64,000 bases of DNA from Coniferiporia sulphurascens (lineage: Eukaryota > Basidiomycota > Agaricomycetes > Hymenochaetales > Hymenochaetaceae). A model generated the notes under the pieces. That model was not told the origin of the DNA. It did no database searches and saw only the letters and a list, made by a program, of their open reading frames with translations. The first letter of the stretch is position 1. Each line of letters begins with the position of its first letter. The DNA lies in NCBI GenBank assembly GCA_002794785.1, contig NBBA01000018.1:744001-808000 (forward strand). The letters run 5' to 3'. Position numbers and translations under genes: made by a program. This document shows positions 1-12,800 of this stretch, in pieces.

Positions 1-906
1 TACTTAAACACCGACGTGACTACAATCTCCTCTCTCCCCCCTCCCTACACATGAACACCGGCGAGTGGAAGAACGGGTTTTGACAAGCGATTCTGGTGGT
101 TGCGAATGTCCGTACCCGTACTAATCGACCCTACTGTAACGTACGAATAGCTGTCTGGTGCTGGCTTTCGGGGGGAAAGGGGGGTGGAAACGAATTCAGG
201 GTTTGGCGTGAAGAGTTCGAAGGAATGTGGGTGCAACGAAACTGGGTAGTACAGGCAGACAGATGGCCCCTAAAATTGCTCTTGAAGGAGCAACTCAACG
301 GGACAACAGTTTGCGCGTACAGGTAGTTAGTTGTATGTAGACAACCAAACTCGAGGGAATTGAAGGGATAAGGGATTTGCGGGAGAAGGAAAGGCGTAGG
401 CGTCGTTAAGGGATATGACGCCTGGCCTTGACTACCGGGGGAGCGTGGCGCGTCATTTATCCAAAAAAAAGATGAAAACAAGGGGAGAACAGGCATATCG
501 GGGGCATTTATAATTGGCAACAGGGAGTGTAAAAGGTGGATCACGAAATTTGGTAACGGTAGTATTCGTTGCATACAGATGATAAAGATCAGTGCTGAGA
601 AACTTGTTCCACCACGTCGTCAGCAGTGACTACAGTAGCATTCCCGTAAGCCCATGAGTTTCCACATAACAGCCTGGAAGGATTATAATATATCAGCTCA
701 GCCTGAATCCACGAGTGAATGGAAGTCATACCCGTTGCGCAAGACATCGAAAAATGTGGAATTTTCATTCAGCAACTGGAACTGTTGCCTGTAGTTTGGG
801 TAAGCAGGTATGGCGTGGGCATTTGTTTGTACAGTCTTGATTTCTTCTATGCTTAAAAGTCGTCTCAACGAACTACAGTAATATATGTATTTGATTTAAG
901 GAGGAT
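1..906. other. Intergenic or unassigned start of window
   Basis: I see no gene that can be supported here. Several short frames are open on both strands, including 131-574 on the minus strand, but none has a family motif or a consistent exon structure. The stretch begins with a short C/T-rich run and includes the region downstream of the minus-strand gene that ends at 907. Confidence 0.6.
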
Positions 907-2763
907 TTAAGATATAGAATCAGAAGGTGTCCAACAAGATAGAAAACAGTAAACATACGCTGCAACAGTCGCATTCGCATGGTCCCACAGCGTCGTTTCC
1001 CAGCCATTGCTTGAATGTATGATGAGTGGGACATCCATAATGGGGACCGTTCCGCGCGACACGAAGCGCGCACATGCAGCGGGTGCATGTCGTAGGAGCG
1101 GGACGGGCCCTGTACGTGTCATGATGACAATTTCGACAGGCATCCCAAGCTCATTTGAGTGTGGCACTTTTACGAAACCAAGATCCGGTAGCTTGCGGTC
1201 TGTTTTATTGGAAAATGTCATGCAAAGCGCAGGTTTAAGGAGGAACAGTAAGAAGAGCCCCCGAGGGGTTGATATGAAGTGTCAGATGATATTACACGTA
1301 CGGTTGTCCAGCCTGCACTCCTGCAGGTCACATTCGGTCGCGTGATCGAGAATAGTCTTAAAGAATTCCTTGAAGGAAAGGCGTGCAAGTGGATGGGGAG
1401 GCATAGGCTTGCGGAAACCTAGTAGTAGGGCCCTCTCTTCATACATGTGTTCTAGTACGTGGTCCGGGGCTGACGCTGATGTGTGACGCTGAGAAGGCGC
1501 AGGGGACTGGCTAATGGCCGACGCCCCAAAAGTTGGGGATAGCGCCCGGGGTGCTGGCGCATTATGGTTCGTACGAATGCCAGGGCTGAGAGGGAAGGCA
1601 TTTCACTTTGGCAAATAAGGCAGTATAAGGGCACACTAACCTTTCCGTTTGCACCCTCTGTTTATCCAGAGCGTCAATTCGCGACTTCGCCTCAGCAGGT
1701 GTAAAGATGCCCAGTCTGACGTCTTCTTGATATGAGCGACGAAGCTCGAGATATTCAGCCAAAGTAATACAACTGAGACGTCGAATTAGGTTTTTCAAGC
1801 CATAGCTCGTAAGCGAGTACTCACTTTCGGGGGTAAATCTGAAGTTCCTGCACGTTATTACTGTGTTGGCCCTCCACTGCGCCTACAGCCATGTCATGTA
1901 CAACTGATACTTTATGCATGGAAGGCGACGGCACAGGGCCAGAAAAGGAAGAAGATTGAGCCTCGCGGAGATGGTCCACGGACTGATCGTCTTCAGAGAC
2001 GGTATGCGAGTAACTTGTCTGAGGTGCGCGCGGGGCATGAGGTTTAGTCGTTGGCGCCTTCGGCTTTTCCTCTGGGCGCACGGGCATGAAGGTGCGCAGC
2101 ACCGCAAAGACAGGCATAGATATGACGATTTTTCCTGAAACGAAAGGGAGAGTATTAGCCACATCCACAGAAGTTGAAAGGCTCGGAGGGCGAACGCACT
2201 CCATTCCGCATGTATTTCCGGTGGGCAGCTCTCATCCGGGCCAGAAGGGGAGATGGTGGCCTGGTGGGACGTACAAAGCTCTAATAGTCTTCGACAGTAT
2301 CCCGAGTATTCCTTCCACATTCTAGTATATATCTTAGAGAAATGGCCGAAAGGCGATTCATGGGCGTCTAACTCACGCAACGTTTTTATTCTTCATACGC
2401 GATCCCGCAGTCTGAGGGTCCTGAGCGAAAGCCTCTGGATGCACAACCTTTGCGATCCTACGATACACATCTTCTTTGGTGTCGCCAGTCTGTCCATGTC
2501 ACAAAGACGGATCAGTAGCCACCCTTCCATCGACCGGCCGAAGAAACACATACCTTCATGGACATCCCCTCCTGATCCGGGAATAACACATTCTTGTTCT
2601 CGGGCTTGCGCAGTTCGTCGACGAGACGCCAAGTGAGCGCGTAGTTGTCCGCACTCCAGTCAAAGTCGGGCATCTTCTCCCTATGCTTCTTCTGCGCAGG
2701 GCCAGCGCCGGCGGTGGCGCCGACGCCGTCGGCGGGCGTCGCGCGCTTCTCCCCTCGTAGCAT
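907..2763 (-). CDS. Hypothetical protein with trihelix/Myb-like N-terminal region, 7 exons, about 487 aa
   Basis: Traced exons, 5' to 3', are 2763-2554, 2489-2377, 2321-2200, 2134-1825, 1772-1641, 1585-1302 and 1199-907. All junctions are GT-AG and phases match throughout. ATG 2763 is chosen because the only upstream in-frame start is a GTG at 2787. Residues 1-31 are basic and Ala/Gly-rich. Residues 32-110 read like the DNA-binding-like domain of large basidiomycete families: FDWSADNYALTWRLVDEL, then DTKEDVYRRI, then a MKNK motif. A later segment (EWRKIVISMPVFAVLRTF) resembles the pre-C-terminal helix seen in the same proteins, followed by a Pro/Lys/Ser-rich linker. A charged helix (EYLELRRSYQEDVR) lies in exon 5. 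The C-terminal exons have no motif I know. The family assignment is inference from pattern. A nuclear DNA-binding role is possible but unproven. Confidence 0.6.
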
Positions 2764-3270
2764 GGGCCACTGGGATCGCGCTCGCACTTAAGAGCTCGAG
2801 CCGGACGATTGAATCAAGGGCGTCTATCATATCAAGGCAAGGGCGGTGCATACGTGTCTCGTGAGTTGGGGAACAGAAAGGATATGCAGTGATTAGAGAC
2901 GTGCCAGTCGTGTTTGCTTAAGATCTGTATGATTCGTTGATTCTCGACGTCCGTTGACTGATTCCTGTTTGCAGAGTTTGTTCCGACCCCTCACGCTCCA
3001 ATTATCGTGAGAATATTCCTTACACAACAAATGTGAGGGCCACAACACAGCAGCAGCGCGTAGAAACGAACAAGCGGGTTGCGATTATGATTCGGCGTCT
3101 ACACTTTGAGTAAAAAAAACTAAGATCATACAAGTCAAAACGTCCTTCGGCTTCCCCACGTAGCTAAGCGCCCAAAACCAGTATAAGGAAAGAACCGGGA
3201 CCACACACGAAAAGACTGGAATATGCATGTAACAGATAACACTAACAAATAATGTTCAATATATGTCCAT
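2764..3270. other. Spacer between two minus-strand genes
   Basis: This 507-bp stretch lies between the 3' end of the CSC1-like gene and the start of the trihelix-like gene. It should contain the promoter of the latter and the 3' UTR of the former. I see no convincing gene or strong repeat. Confidence 0.5.
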
Positions 3271-6200
3271 CTATGATCGGTACGTCCCTCGCCCGGCGAG
3301 GTTCCCACTCGATCCGCTCGACGGGGGCGGCGCCGGACGGTGCAGACTCGCCTCACGGTCTGCGTACGGGCTCGGCTGCGCCTGCCGTATATACTGCGGA
3401 TACTGCGGCCGTGGTGCATCGGGTGGGTAGCGCGGTAACATGTTTGCCTGCGAGGCGTTATCGAAGTTTCCGAAGCTATACGCAGGGAGCGATGTGGTAC
3501 TCTGCCCATCAGAGCTCAGCGCGGGCGTCTGTCCCCGATACGGATACTGCAGGCGCTCGTCAGCGGCGGTCTGCATGTTCTGCTCTGCGAGCAATGGTAA
3601 CTGGTCGCCCGTATGCGTATCGAAACGCGCCATTTCGATCTCGCTCGTCGGGCCATTCGCAAGGTACGCATCGTAGCCTGCCGGTACATGCGTATGTTTG
3701 CCCGAACCAGCCGCGTAAAGTTGGGAATTTTGATATTGCAGACTCGTGACATCACTAAGCATATTTGATGATGCCACCGAGCGCTGATCCCAGTCAAGCT
3801 CGCCCCGGTCGCGCTGATACAAAACGGGGTCGTACTCGAGTTCGCTCTAAACGTGTTAAGTGAGCAAGATCCCTCTTCAAATCGCACCAATTGCGAAGGC
3901 TTACCTGCTGGACGGCTGCGATATTTATTCCACCCGGAATGACCGACATCTCCGTCTTTTGCCCACCCAAGTCGCTCACTTGCATTGACTTGGTGCCGAT
4001 ACGGCCGCGATATACCTCCTTGAGGAATGGAACCATCTTTGCGTGGAGCAGCGGGGTGAAAAGCTCCGCATGCAGTGCCGGGTGACCGAATCGTTTCTCA
4101 AGACGACCGCCACGCACGTCTCCGCGCTCCGAATGTACCTTTGCGAGGCTGAGCTCCTCGTCCGTTGGAACATACCAGGTGAAAGCCGGAAGGAACACGC
4201 GATTGATGTAGACTTTGAAGGCGAATATGAACAGGATAGGCGGCAGTGTCGAGATCCACTGTAAAGATCTCCAGCCCTCTTGAAGTCCAATAGCTGCAAT
4301 AGAAACAGTGTTATGGCCCAGTCGACATGCATAGTTAATCAGCTTACTCAAAACCATGAGCATTTGCATGAACACGACGGTCCACAACAGCCTATTGATC
4401 ACCACATTCCACATTCTCTATTACGGACGTGAGTAGATATCACTTCCTTAGAGAATGGCTCGCTTACCCCGCCAGTTTCGATCTTGGTGACGTAGACGAA
4501 CATAAGCTGGTACTTGTATACAAACGAGTTTATCCAGAAAATGATCGCCGCAGCCGCAGGAACCAATGGGGCAAGAGGCGAAAACATGATGGCGACGGCA
4601 CACATGAAGAGCTGCGAATAAACAAAAGTTAGTATGTGTCACGCTATTCCCCCAAAGATTCACATACAATGTTAGAACTAAGCGAACGCAACATGGTCAG
4701 GTCACATTACGGCAAAATGCGGGAATTGGACTTACTAATAGATCGCGTACTCAAAATCAGGGGGCTGCGTCCACTCACGGATGTCGCGTGGAGTGCGGCC
4801 AAAGAGCCACGTCTTGAACCAGATAATCAGTAAATGAAGGACCTGGGCGAGGTCGAAGATCGCCAGGAAGCCGCGCAGTCTATATACCACGTCAAGATAA
4901 GGATTGGATCGGTAACGCACGGAAATACGCACGGGAAGAAGGTAAGCCAATAATTTGCTTGGTCGATGTATGTCGTGTTGATTGTATCAGGGAGTTCTGA
5001 AAAGAATACGAGGGAGAATATCCACAAACACAAGTAATTGGGAATCAGCGTAAATATGAAGGAAGAAAAAAAGGTTGAAGACGGACTGTTCAGGTTCTCA
5101 ATAATGTCTTGGAAGCTACTGCCCTTTCCAATTTGCGAAACAATCTCCTTTACGGAGTCTGTGAGTTATGTCAGCAAGCCGTCATGGCTAGAGTAAATGA
5201 AGCTCACTGATAATAACTCCAATCAGTGTGAAAATGAACAACTGCGAGATGATGAGGAACGCGAAGTAGCGCGCAATAACTGCACGGTCCAATCGCGAGC
5301 GCGTAATGGTGCCTTGGAACCGCGAGAGCCACCGCATGACAACGGGCAAAAACCATCCGAACAACGCACTAACTGCGGGCGGAAGTACACCAGACACAAG
5401 TGCAAACGTAGCATGACTGTTTCTCGACCAGGAATCCAGGAAGCCAACATACGCAGTCATCTAAAGAGGCAAGTAATAAAGATGACGTAGAACTGGATGA
5501 GCAAGGATATGTAAAACGAAGTGACAGGGACGCACAGCAGCAAGATTCGCCAGGAAAGACACTACAAGCAATGGAATCGTGTTGAAGAAGCATACGACTG
5601 CTAGATAAAACCAGCCGAGCATCCTTCTACTGGCTAGCGTTGCATCCGATTTGCTTAAGTTTTCCCAGATCTTTTTATTGTCATAAGATTTTGAAGGAGT
5701 ATGAATAGAAAGCAACCTACGATGTCTTTCGGGTTAGGAGCCAATTTTACGACTGTGCCACGTGGCTTCTTCTTCTGCAACAAACGAGCGACAATGTGTG
5801 CATACGGCACTGCCGCCATAGATGCAAAACCATAGTTTTCTGGCTTCCGTGTATCAATTTCGTTACGGTAAGCTTCAATCGCAGCATCGCAACGTTGAAC
5901 CTTGTTGCTGTGCGACTGTTAAAAGGTGTCGAACAAAAGGTGAACCGCATACTCACGTGTAGAAGTCAATCGCGTCGTACTTCTTCCCGCCAATCCCTAA
6001 AAAGCCTCCTTTGGTGAGTGTAGGCCTCTTAGAACCGAGCTTGCCATCCTTGAGATAGCGTACGAGGACTTGCTCAAGTTCGCGAACTGCGTCATTGTGG
6101 AATTCGATCAGCTCAGGGAGACGTCCAACCCTACGACCGATATGTACGCTGGTTGCTGGGTAGGGGACTTGCACAGACTCGAGAATGCTTCGGATCCCTT

Positions 6201-7085
6201 CATCAGATTGGTACCTCTTCGGCACTTTTTGAATCAAGAGGGTACGCGCATAAAAGGACTGCATGTACTCGGGCGAACGAAACCATGTCAGGCGGAGTTC
6301 AACCATCTTTTTCCAGTTGATCCAAACGAAGAACATAACCAGAAAGGTCATGACGTATGACGCGGCGACATGCACAAAGAGGATGGAACCCGAAAGATCG
6401 CGAATAGTAAGCATGGAGAGAACATCCCGCCCACTCGACTTGACATTTTTGAGATTGTAAACCACGTTGACAGGGATCAGGACACCGCACGAAATAGCTG
6501 CAATGGCTGAGAAAAGCCATCGTAGCATGCGCAGGAAACGCAGAAAGGCGACGGCGTCGAGACCAACTTTGTCAAGTAAAACAGGCTCCTTAGTGTGAAT
6601 GAGAGGTGGGAGCCAACCAAAGAGACCGTCTGAAATTTTGGGAGGCCGTTTGTCGCCGACGTGATACTTGACCTTAGGTTCGTAAACGATCTGTGAGCAT
6701 CAAGAGAGCAAGATAGACGCCAGCGCAGATCCACGGTGATGTACACGGGGACAAATAATGATGACCCAATAGAGTGCACAAAACAAATGGGGAGGACAAG
6801 GAGTAGGAGTAGACATTGAAAATATAGAAACGACAGTTGGTGCGTATTCGAGCAGATGCAGTGGCGAAGGGACGCACCTTGTTCCTGGGTCGGAGAACAT
6901 TGAAAGCAAAGATGGTGATTAGCTGCAGTGCCAAACTGCCTCAGCTGTCGGCCGTCACTTTCGAAATAGAATTAACCACGTACGGATACACCAGCCATGA
7001 GCAGAACCTGAGAGCCAACAGCCGCGGGCGCCAGCGTCCGCGAAGCCTCGTTCTCGTTAATAAAGTCTCCTAGGACATCACCCAT
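3271..7085 (-). CDS. CSC1/RSN1-type (OSCA/TMEM63, DUF221) calcium-permeable channel family protein, 14 exons, about 977 aa
   Basis: Exons, 5' to 3': 7085-6992, 6939-6878, 6690-5957, 5907-5721, 5670-5536, 5460-5208, 5158-5087, 4996-4933, 4879-4736, 4677-4668, 4611-4468, 4417-4348, 4293-3905, 3846-3271; phases match at every junction. The order is that of the family: an N-terminal membrane segment (residues about 24-47, then LRPRNK), further N-terminal helices, a cytosolic PHM7-type domain that includes GFLGIGGKKYDAIDFYT near residue 297, and a seven-helix channel core. The core shows ANYWLT (about 530), RGFLAIFDLAQ, the conserved PPDFEYA segment (about 577) and VYKYQLMFVYVTKIETGGR. A soluble tail from about residue 700 ends in a disordered Pro/Gln/Ser/Tyr-rich stretch. 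Family members are osmosensitive or mechanosensitive cation channels, or Rsn1-like proteins of plasma membrane and trafficking compartments. Exon 10 is only 10 nt. Intron 2 (187 nt) is the longest. Which subfamily function applies cannot be told from sequence. Confidence 0.93.
4668..4677 (-). other. 10-nt microexon of the CSC1-like gene
   Basis: On the minus strand the ten bases TTCTAACATT are preceded by a TTAG acceptor and followed by a GTATGT donor. They join exon 9 (phase 2) to exon 11 (phase 0) and supply the residues YSNI, giving FEYAIYYSNILFMCAV, which is continuous family-like membrane sequence. Skipping it would shift the frame. Confidence 0.75.
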
Positions 7086-7995
7086 ACTGGTATGAGGGGT
7101 TTGTTATGGTCTGGCGCGGATTCGCCGTCGTGTTACTGAAGAATAATGTAGGAAACGTTAAGGAAACAGTAGAGGATGCAGGAGCGAAAGCAAGAAGAAA
7201 GGGGCTGTGTTTGTCGACGTTCGCGGGCGGCGACGATGGCCGTCTAGGAGCACAAAAAGACAATTAATTTTGGCTAATTTGGAGCCACAACACTTTCCAA
7301 ACGCAGCCATTATTGTGACGTCTAATTCATTCGCGCTCCAATCCTCAGCAGCAGCTTGTTATTGTATTACATATTCGTACATTCATACATTCACAAGTAC
7401 AAGCCTCTTTGCTAGCCTGGACGACACAACCAACTACGTCAGGGTATCCAGATATTAGGGCTTCCTTAAATAGTAGTGCGATTAATATCAATGGCCCCTT
7501 GGAGTCCTTGCACAGCCTATCAAATCCACGATTACTCCCTACCCCACCGAGACTAAGACGAAATTGTGCCGCAAAAGAAAATACTCAGTGACCCGGGTAC
7601 TCCATTCAGAGGTCAAGAACTCCAAATAGGTTCGTGCGGAGTACCAGCAGAGTCGTCTGACTCCTGAGACCGAGCTTCATAAATACAGCATCAATATTAA
7701 TGGCCCTCGTTACATAATTGATGTCGAAAATAACGTATATAATTTTGTAAAAAAGGAAGTAGTCTCTCACGATCTCCTCGATCGTACTTACTAAGTTATG
7801 AACTTAAGCTTCACGCTCAAGCAGAATCGCTGGAACTTCTCCTAATCTTGCTCTCGAGATTTCAAATTCATAGTATTGGTTTTGCATTTCTCTCAAATTT
7901 TACGATACGGCCTGCGTTTCCAGCAAGCTCATCTTTGTGTTGTGGCACGTCCCTAAGAGTGCTTGAAATTTTTCGTCATACCTCAAAAAACCTCG
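7086..7995. promoter_or_regulatory. Shared spacer between divergent CSC1-like gene and RIT1
   Basis: This 910-bp region separates two divergently transcribed genes and should carry both promoters. AT-rich stretches such as taacgtatataatttt near 7730 could be core promoter elements for RIT1, but no factor site can be assigned. The open frames here are short and unsupported. Confidence 0.45.
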
Positions 7996-9837
7996 ATGGA
8001 AATCCCACAAGGCAACGCGCAAGTTGATTTTGGTCTTGTGGACCGCGGCAGGCTCGAGCATCTTGCTCTGACGCAGATTCGCAAACAATCTCTGCACCCT
8101 TTCAATCGGCTTCATTCAATCGCAGAGGACATAGACTTCGTTAAAACTGTCCGTGATAAATACTCTTCTCAACCAATGTTAGGTATGCCGATTTCTTGCT
8201 TTCTCGGAATCAGTCCAATAACAACGTACAGCTAACCTGAGATGCGGTGCTTGGTACTGCGATCCTCTTTTTGTGAGCGAATCATCATTTATATGTCATT
8301 TTTGGAAGCATCTGACGGGCAGGACATTTCACGCAGTCAAATGGCGAGTTTGCCCATTTCAAATCGGCAGATGGACATTACAACGGATGGAGCTTCAATC
8401 TTCGCCGACCGAACTTGCATATTCTCCCTCTCATCCGAAATTCTGGCGGGTAACCCTATCTCTTTAGTTCGTATGAGTCAATCTGAACGTTAATCCGCTT
8501 TTCGTCAGACTTACCCTCGTCGACTCGACGCGATCTGGAAAGCGAATACCGGACTCTCTATCCAAAACCGTACCAATTTGGTGCTCGGTCGTTAATAGGG
8601 CCATCAAAATAAGGAACAACGCACCTTTAGATAATTGGGATGTACAGTTATATACTCCCCCTCAAAGCGTCAGCAAGCAAGAGCATAGCCAAATTGAGAA
8701 CAAAATCAATGGATGGGCGGATTCTCTTGCGGTAAGATACTCTAGGCACTGCCCTTGTGAAGGTTAAGCGAGGCTCATCGTTGACTCGTTGACTAGAAAT
8801 CATCATATGAATTACCGTCTTTTGACAAGCCTCTACGGCCGATATGGATTACACCAGCCACGACAGTGTTCCCCACGTTTGACGATGACACACCCTTCTT
8901 CCCAGTAGTATGCATCTCTGCGTCAAAGCTTGTCGAAGAGGGGGCTGAAAGGCGGAGGGAGGGATACTCTTATGTCCAAGGCGCAGGAGATGACCACGAG
9001 TATTGGAGCTCGGTTTGTTTACTAGACTAACGCAGAAGTCAACCATACTTAATTATTTAATTTAGGGCTTGACTCCTGATCTGTTCTGGAAGAACAGGGA
9101 AGTACTTCTCTCCGCACCCGAGTCTGACTTCATGGACACTTTGCAAAATGTTGTGAATGACGCCAAAACCTTGAAACCTACCTCATCAACTGAATGGAAG
9201 AAGCCCCCTACTCCCGTGATGCGTGTGGACAGCCTAATATCTATCGCGACGATTTCGGACATTCCAAAATGGGTCCTCAATCAGGATAGGGAGTCCGAAA
9301 AGTCGACGCAGCCTTTTCCTTGCATTCTCATGCAAGTAGGCTCAAAGATCCCCTCGAACATCCCAGGCGGCACTGAAAACCTCACAGCCACTCCAAACGT
9401 CCTCGAGCCTGAAATACCAAGCGACAAGAAAGGCGGGGAACGATCTTTCAAGAATTGCTTACCGCAGTGTCTAGAATACTGCAAACGACATTTCGAGGAT
9501 CGTCGAAGTATCTGCATTGCATGCGACACTGGTGAAGACCTTAGCGTTGGGATTGCCCTCGTCGTTCTGCAAGCATTCTTCGACGATGACGGCACACTCG
9601 ATTTAAGCCGCTATGGCCGTGGAAATCTGCGAGGTAAGCCATTCGCCAATGTCAACCTTCGTATCCTTATCAATAAAAATGGCTACAGTAAACAAGGACA
9701 CAATCAGGATGAGGCTACATTGGATCATAGCTAGCAGGCCAGAGGCAAACCCATCTCGTGCCACCCTGAAGCGTGTCAACGAATTCTTCATGTCGGCTTC
9801 TCACAGTCACGATCCATCGCCTCGAATCGGGGTGTAA
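7996..9837 (+). CDS. RIT1: Initiator tRNA 2'-O-ribosyl phosphate transferase (Rit1), 7 exons, about 498 aa
   Basis: Traced exons are 7996-8182, 8232-8272, 8337-8449, 8509-8731, 8797-9012, 9066-9633 and 9689-9837; all phases agree. Rit1 adds a 2'-O-ribosyl phosphate to A64 of the initiator tRNA-Met in the cytoplasm, which keeps it out of elongation. It is known from fungi and plants. The family landmarks appear in order: RKQSLHPFNRLHSIAED near the N-terminus, ANLRCGAWY (about 63-71), FKSADGHYNGWSFNLRR, GLTLVDSTRSGKRIPDSLSK, TVPIWCSVVNRA, YVQGAGDDHEYW (about 247-258) and GLTPDLFW. The C-terminal phosphatase-like domain has CDTGEDLSVG (about 413-422), FFDDDG, and ANPSRATL near residue 473. Yeast Rit1 has similar length. 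The ATG at 7996 is the only one giving a full N-terminus in this exon. No intact single long frame exists, but the gene looks functional. Confidence 0.95.
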
Positions 9838-12800
9838 ATCAAAGACGGAGATTGGCGTCTCGTTCAGACGTACGTGCATTGTCTCTGACGCGACGCGACT
9901 TGTCTTTTCCACGAGTTTTTCTTCTAGCATGCTGTTCTAATTAATTACGTTCTCAAACTCCGCCAGATCCTCAAGGACTCAGAGCATCCGCCACACTGTC
10001 CTATTTACCCCCAGGAACCTTTAGTTGGCCACTGCAATGTCACAATGGGCGTTATTGGGTACAATGCATGTCACCTACCCAACTTATGCAGGTTCTATAA
10101 CCTGCGTATGTGCAAGAATGGCCAGAAAACCTAACCTCATACAGCGTATTTCTCAAATACGACGAGGATCTCAAATCTTATTATCTATGAACAGGAAAAT
10201 ACTCCAAATGTTACAACCAGCCCTCTTCTTTGCGTTCTACTTAACGAACGATGTACGTCTGACTTGCCTACCGTTTACTTCAAGCTCGACACAAGCCTAG
10301 TGCACGGGCTGCCTGCCGTGGAACCATTAGTCATGTCTGTCCGTTCTGTAAGTTTCCGTTATTATTCCGTAATAATACAAGGGCGTTGGATGGGTGTGGT
10401 GACCTGCCGAGGACGCCCTCCTGGGGGGAAGGTGATGTGTAACCTTTGTCAGACACGCCGACTCGGACTTGCAATCCAGACGCGTTGCTCGCCGCAAGCA
10501 CGTGCGGTTTTTTAGCTATCTTCGAACGTAGCCCAGATGATTTAAGGCATTAATTCACCATGTCTTTTCCACCTTCACAAAACAAACTTACATGCTGTAC
10601 GCTGTCAGTATAACGGCGATGCTGCGTTCCCCTTATGGTCACGGTTTTACCTTCACGCAACTCAGGCGCTCATCCGCGTGTCTCCCGCCGCTACTCGAGC
10701 ACACAGCTTTGCAGCATTCGACTTTCTTCAAACACCCTCTGACTCAATGCTGATCCGGGTCCGTGGACTTAAAGTGGAAGCGTCTTTGTCAAGCCTTCCT
10801 ACGCATGCAAGCATGCCTGTATGTCACATTCTTCTATTGAAGAACTCGGGAAATAGCGCGATAAGGGTGTGAAGCCCAGTGCTTCTCCCACTGTTCTGCA
10901 AGCTCTCTCGCGTCTTCTGTCCTCACTCTGTTTCCTGGTTTCCTGAACTCCTGAACCTCTATCGGAGCGGTAGACTGGTAACGTACCCTGCGCCTTTCCT
11001 TGACATTTGCACAGGCCGCCATTAAGGGACGGGAACCGCTTTCATGGCATAAGGGATGAAAGACACCCCAGAACGAAAATCATGAATGTCCGCCCACGCC
11101 CTCCCCCTTCATTCCCTGGGTGCTGATGGATCCCATTGCCTCCCACTTTTTTGCAGACTAGCACGGTTAGTGGTGCGGGGTGTCTGCGGTCAATGAACCC
11201 CTTCTCGGAATATCGGGCCGGTGTTTTAGCTTTTTCAGTCTCTGTACCTTCATAAAAGGCAGATCCAAAAGGCATCCCTGGCGTGAAATCACAACGAGGA
11301 TGCATGCTACTCATGCCCTAGACTTTCTTGGGCCATCTTAGGGATAATGAAATGAGCCCCCCCCCACGTAACCGATCAGACCGCGCCGAGAAGACACCAA
11401 AGGGCCAGCTAGTGCCTCGTCAACACGATTCACCGCTCACGGCAAATCCCCTTCTTGCACGCGCACTACATGCCCAGTGCGCTCTTAATAAGAAGCTTAT
11501 GGCTTAGACTCGACGCCTGATTGTAAGGCCGTTACTATTTGCGGCAACGGAGAAACGAGACATGCGGCTCCGGTTAGGCAGACTGGGGAGCCTGTACTCA
11601 AGACTGGTAAGGGACATTACCGGTCAAGAAGACCCCTTATTGAAAGCGTCCTTGAAGCTCGAGACCAACGAGACCCCGGCCCTGAGAACGCTCCGCCGGG
11701 GGTATAATTTGAAGGCGTCTCAGTTCTATGGCTGCTGGCGACCCCATGCTCTTTGCCGCACGATCCCAGCGCACCTGAGTCTTAGTGTCGTCCTTTTTCA
11801 TGCCCTGTGACTTCGCTTTTACATGGCTAGAGCTCATACCTGTCTAGCAACTCGTTTCCCCGGCACTTCCGTTAAACTTTTGACCTCAAGCCTCAAGCTT
11901 TCGACACACACAAAGACTCCTGGACTATGCTTGGAACAAAGTCATTCAAGGTTTTATACACTAACTTGGGTACATCAGCGTTCTGTTGGGATACTTGCAG
12001 TGAGCTTGCTGCAAGGAAGCTTATCTTACTGATCGTAAAGGAAAACCAAAAACAGGCTTTGAGCGAATCTGTCTGCACTACTCGCCCGCATTTCACTCAG
12101 AGTGTCGAAATCGGGTAATCAAACGGCAAGAAAGGATCTCCGAACTAACACTTGACGCTGTATCTCAGGCAAGCTAAGCGGGAAAACTCCTCCACTAAAC
12201 CTTGCATATATCTTATCGACCATAGCTCCGGAGAAGCTTTGATCGTGTCTAACCACCTGATACAGTCCCGACTAAAACCCACGTACTTCTACGCTCGGCA
12301 GCACCTTGTCTGCGTTTAGGAAACATTAGGGGATGGTACAGAGGCGGTGCTCCACACGCAACCTCCGCGTGAGCGTGGGGATATCCGTTTTGAATAGTAG
12401 ACGGTCACCGTTGGGTGCAAGCCTTCGACGCCTAACCCCCAAAGTTAAGGATCTGCAAAATAAGCGCCATAGAAGGTTCGGGACTATGATTTCCTTGAAG
12501 CGGTGGGCGAACAAGAGTAAGTCCACTTGCGGCATAACATGAATCGGGGTACGCCAAGGAGACGGATCTTTGAGGGTTTGAGCTCCGTAATGCATCCGTG
12601 GGCTTGAGGTTCAGGCGTGCAACTTCCGGCACATTTCAGGAGGAAAAAGGCTAATAAGGAGAAACCATAATCCCATACACAAAGGGGATCGCTCCTTTAG
12701 GAAAAGTCTACAAGGAAAGGCCGATCCAGAGCTAACAAAGCTGAGTTCAGACTCATCAAAGGCTAGCTGGACGCTGAGCATAATTTTAAACGTTGCTCGT

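Noticed and set aside
3252..3749. Plus-strand frame opposite the 3' end of the channel gene
   Set aside because: It is the antisense shadow of the terminal exon 3846-3271.
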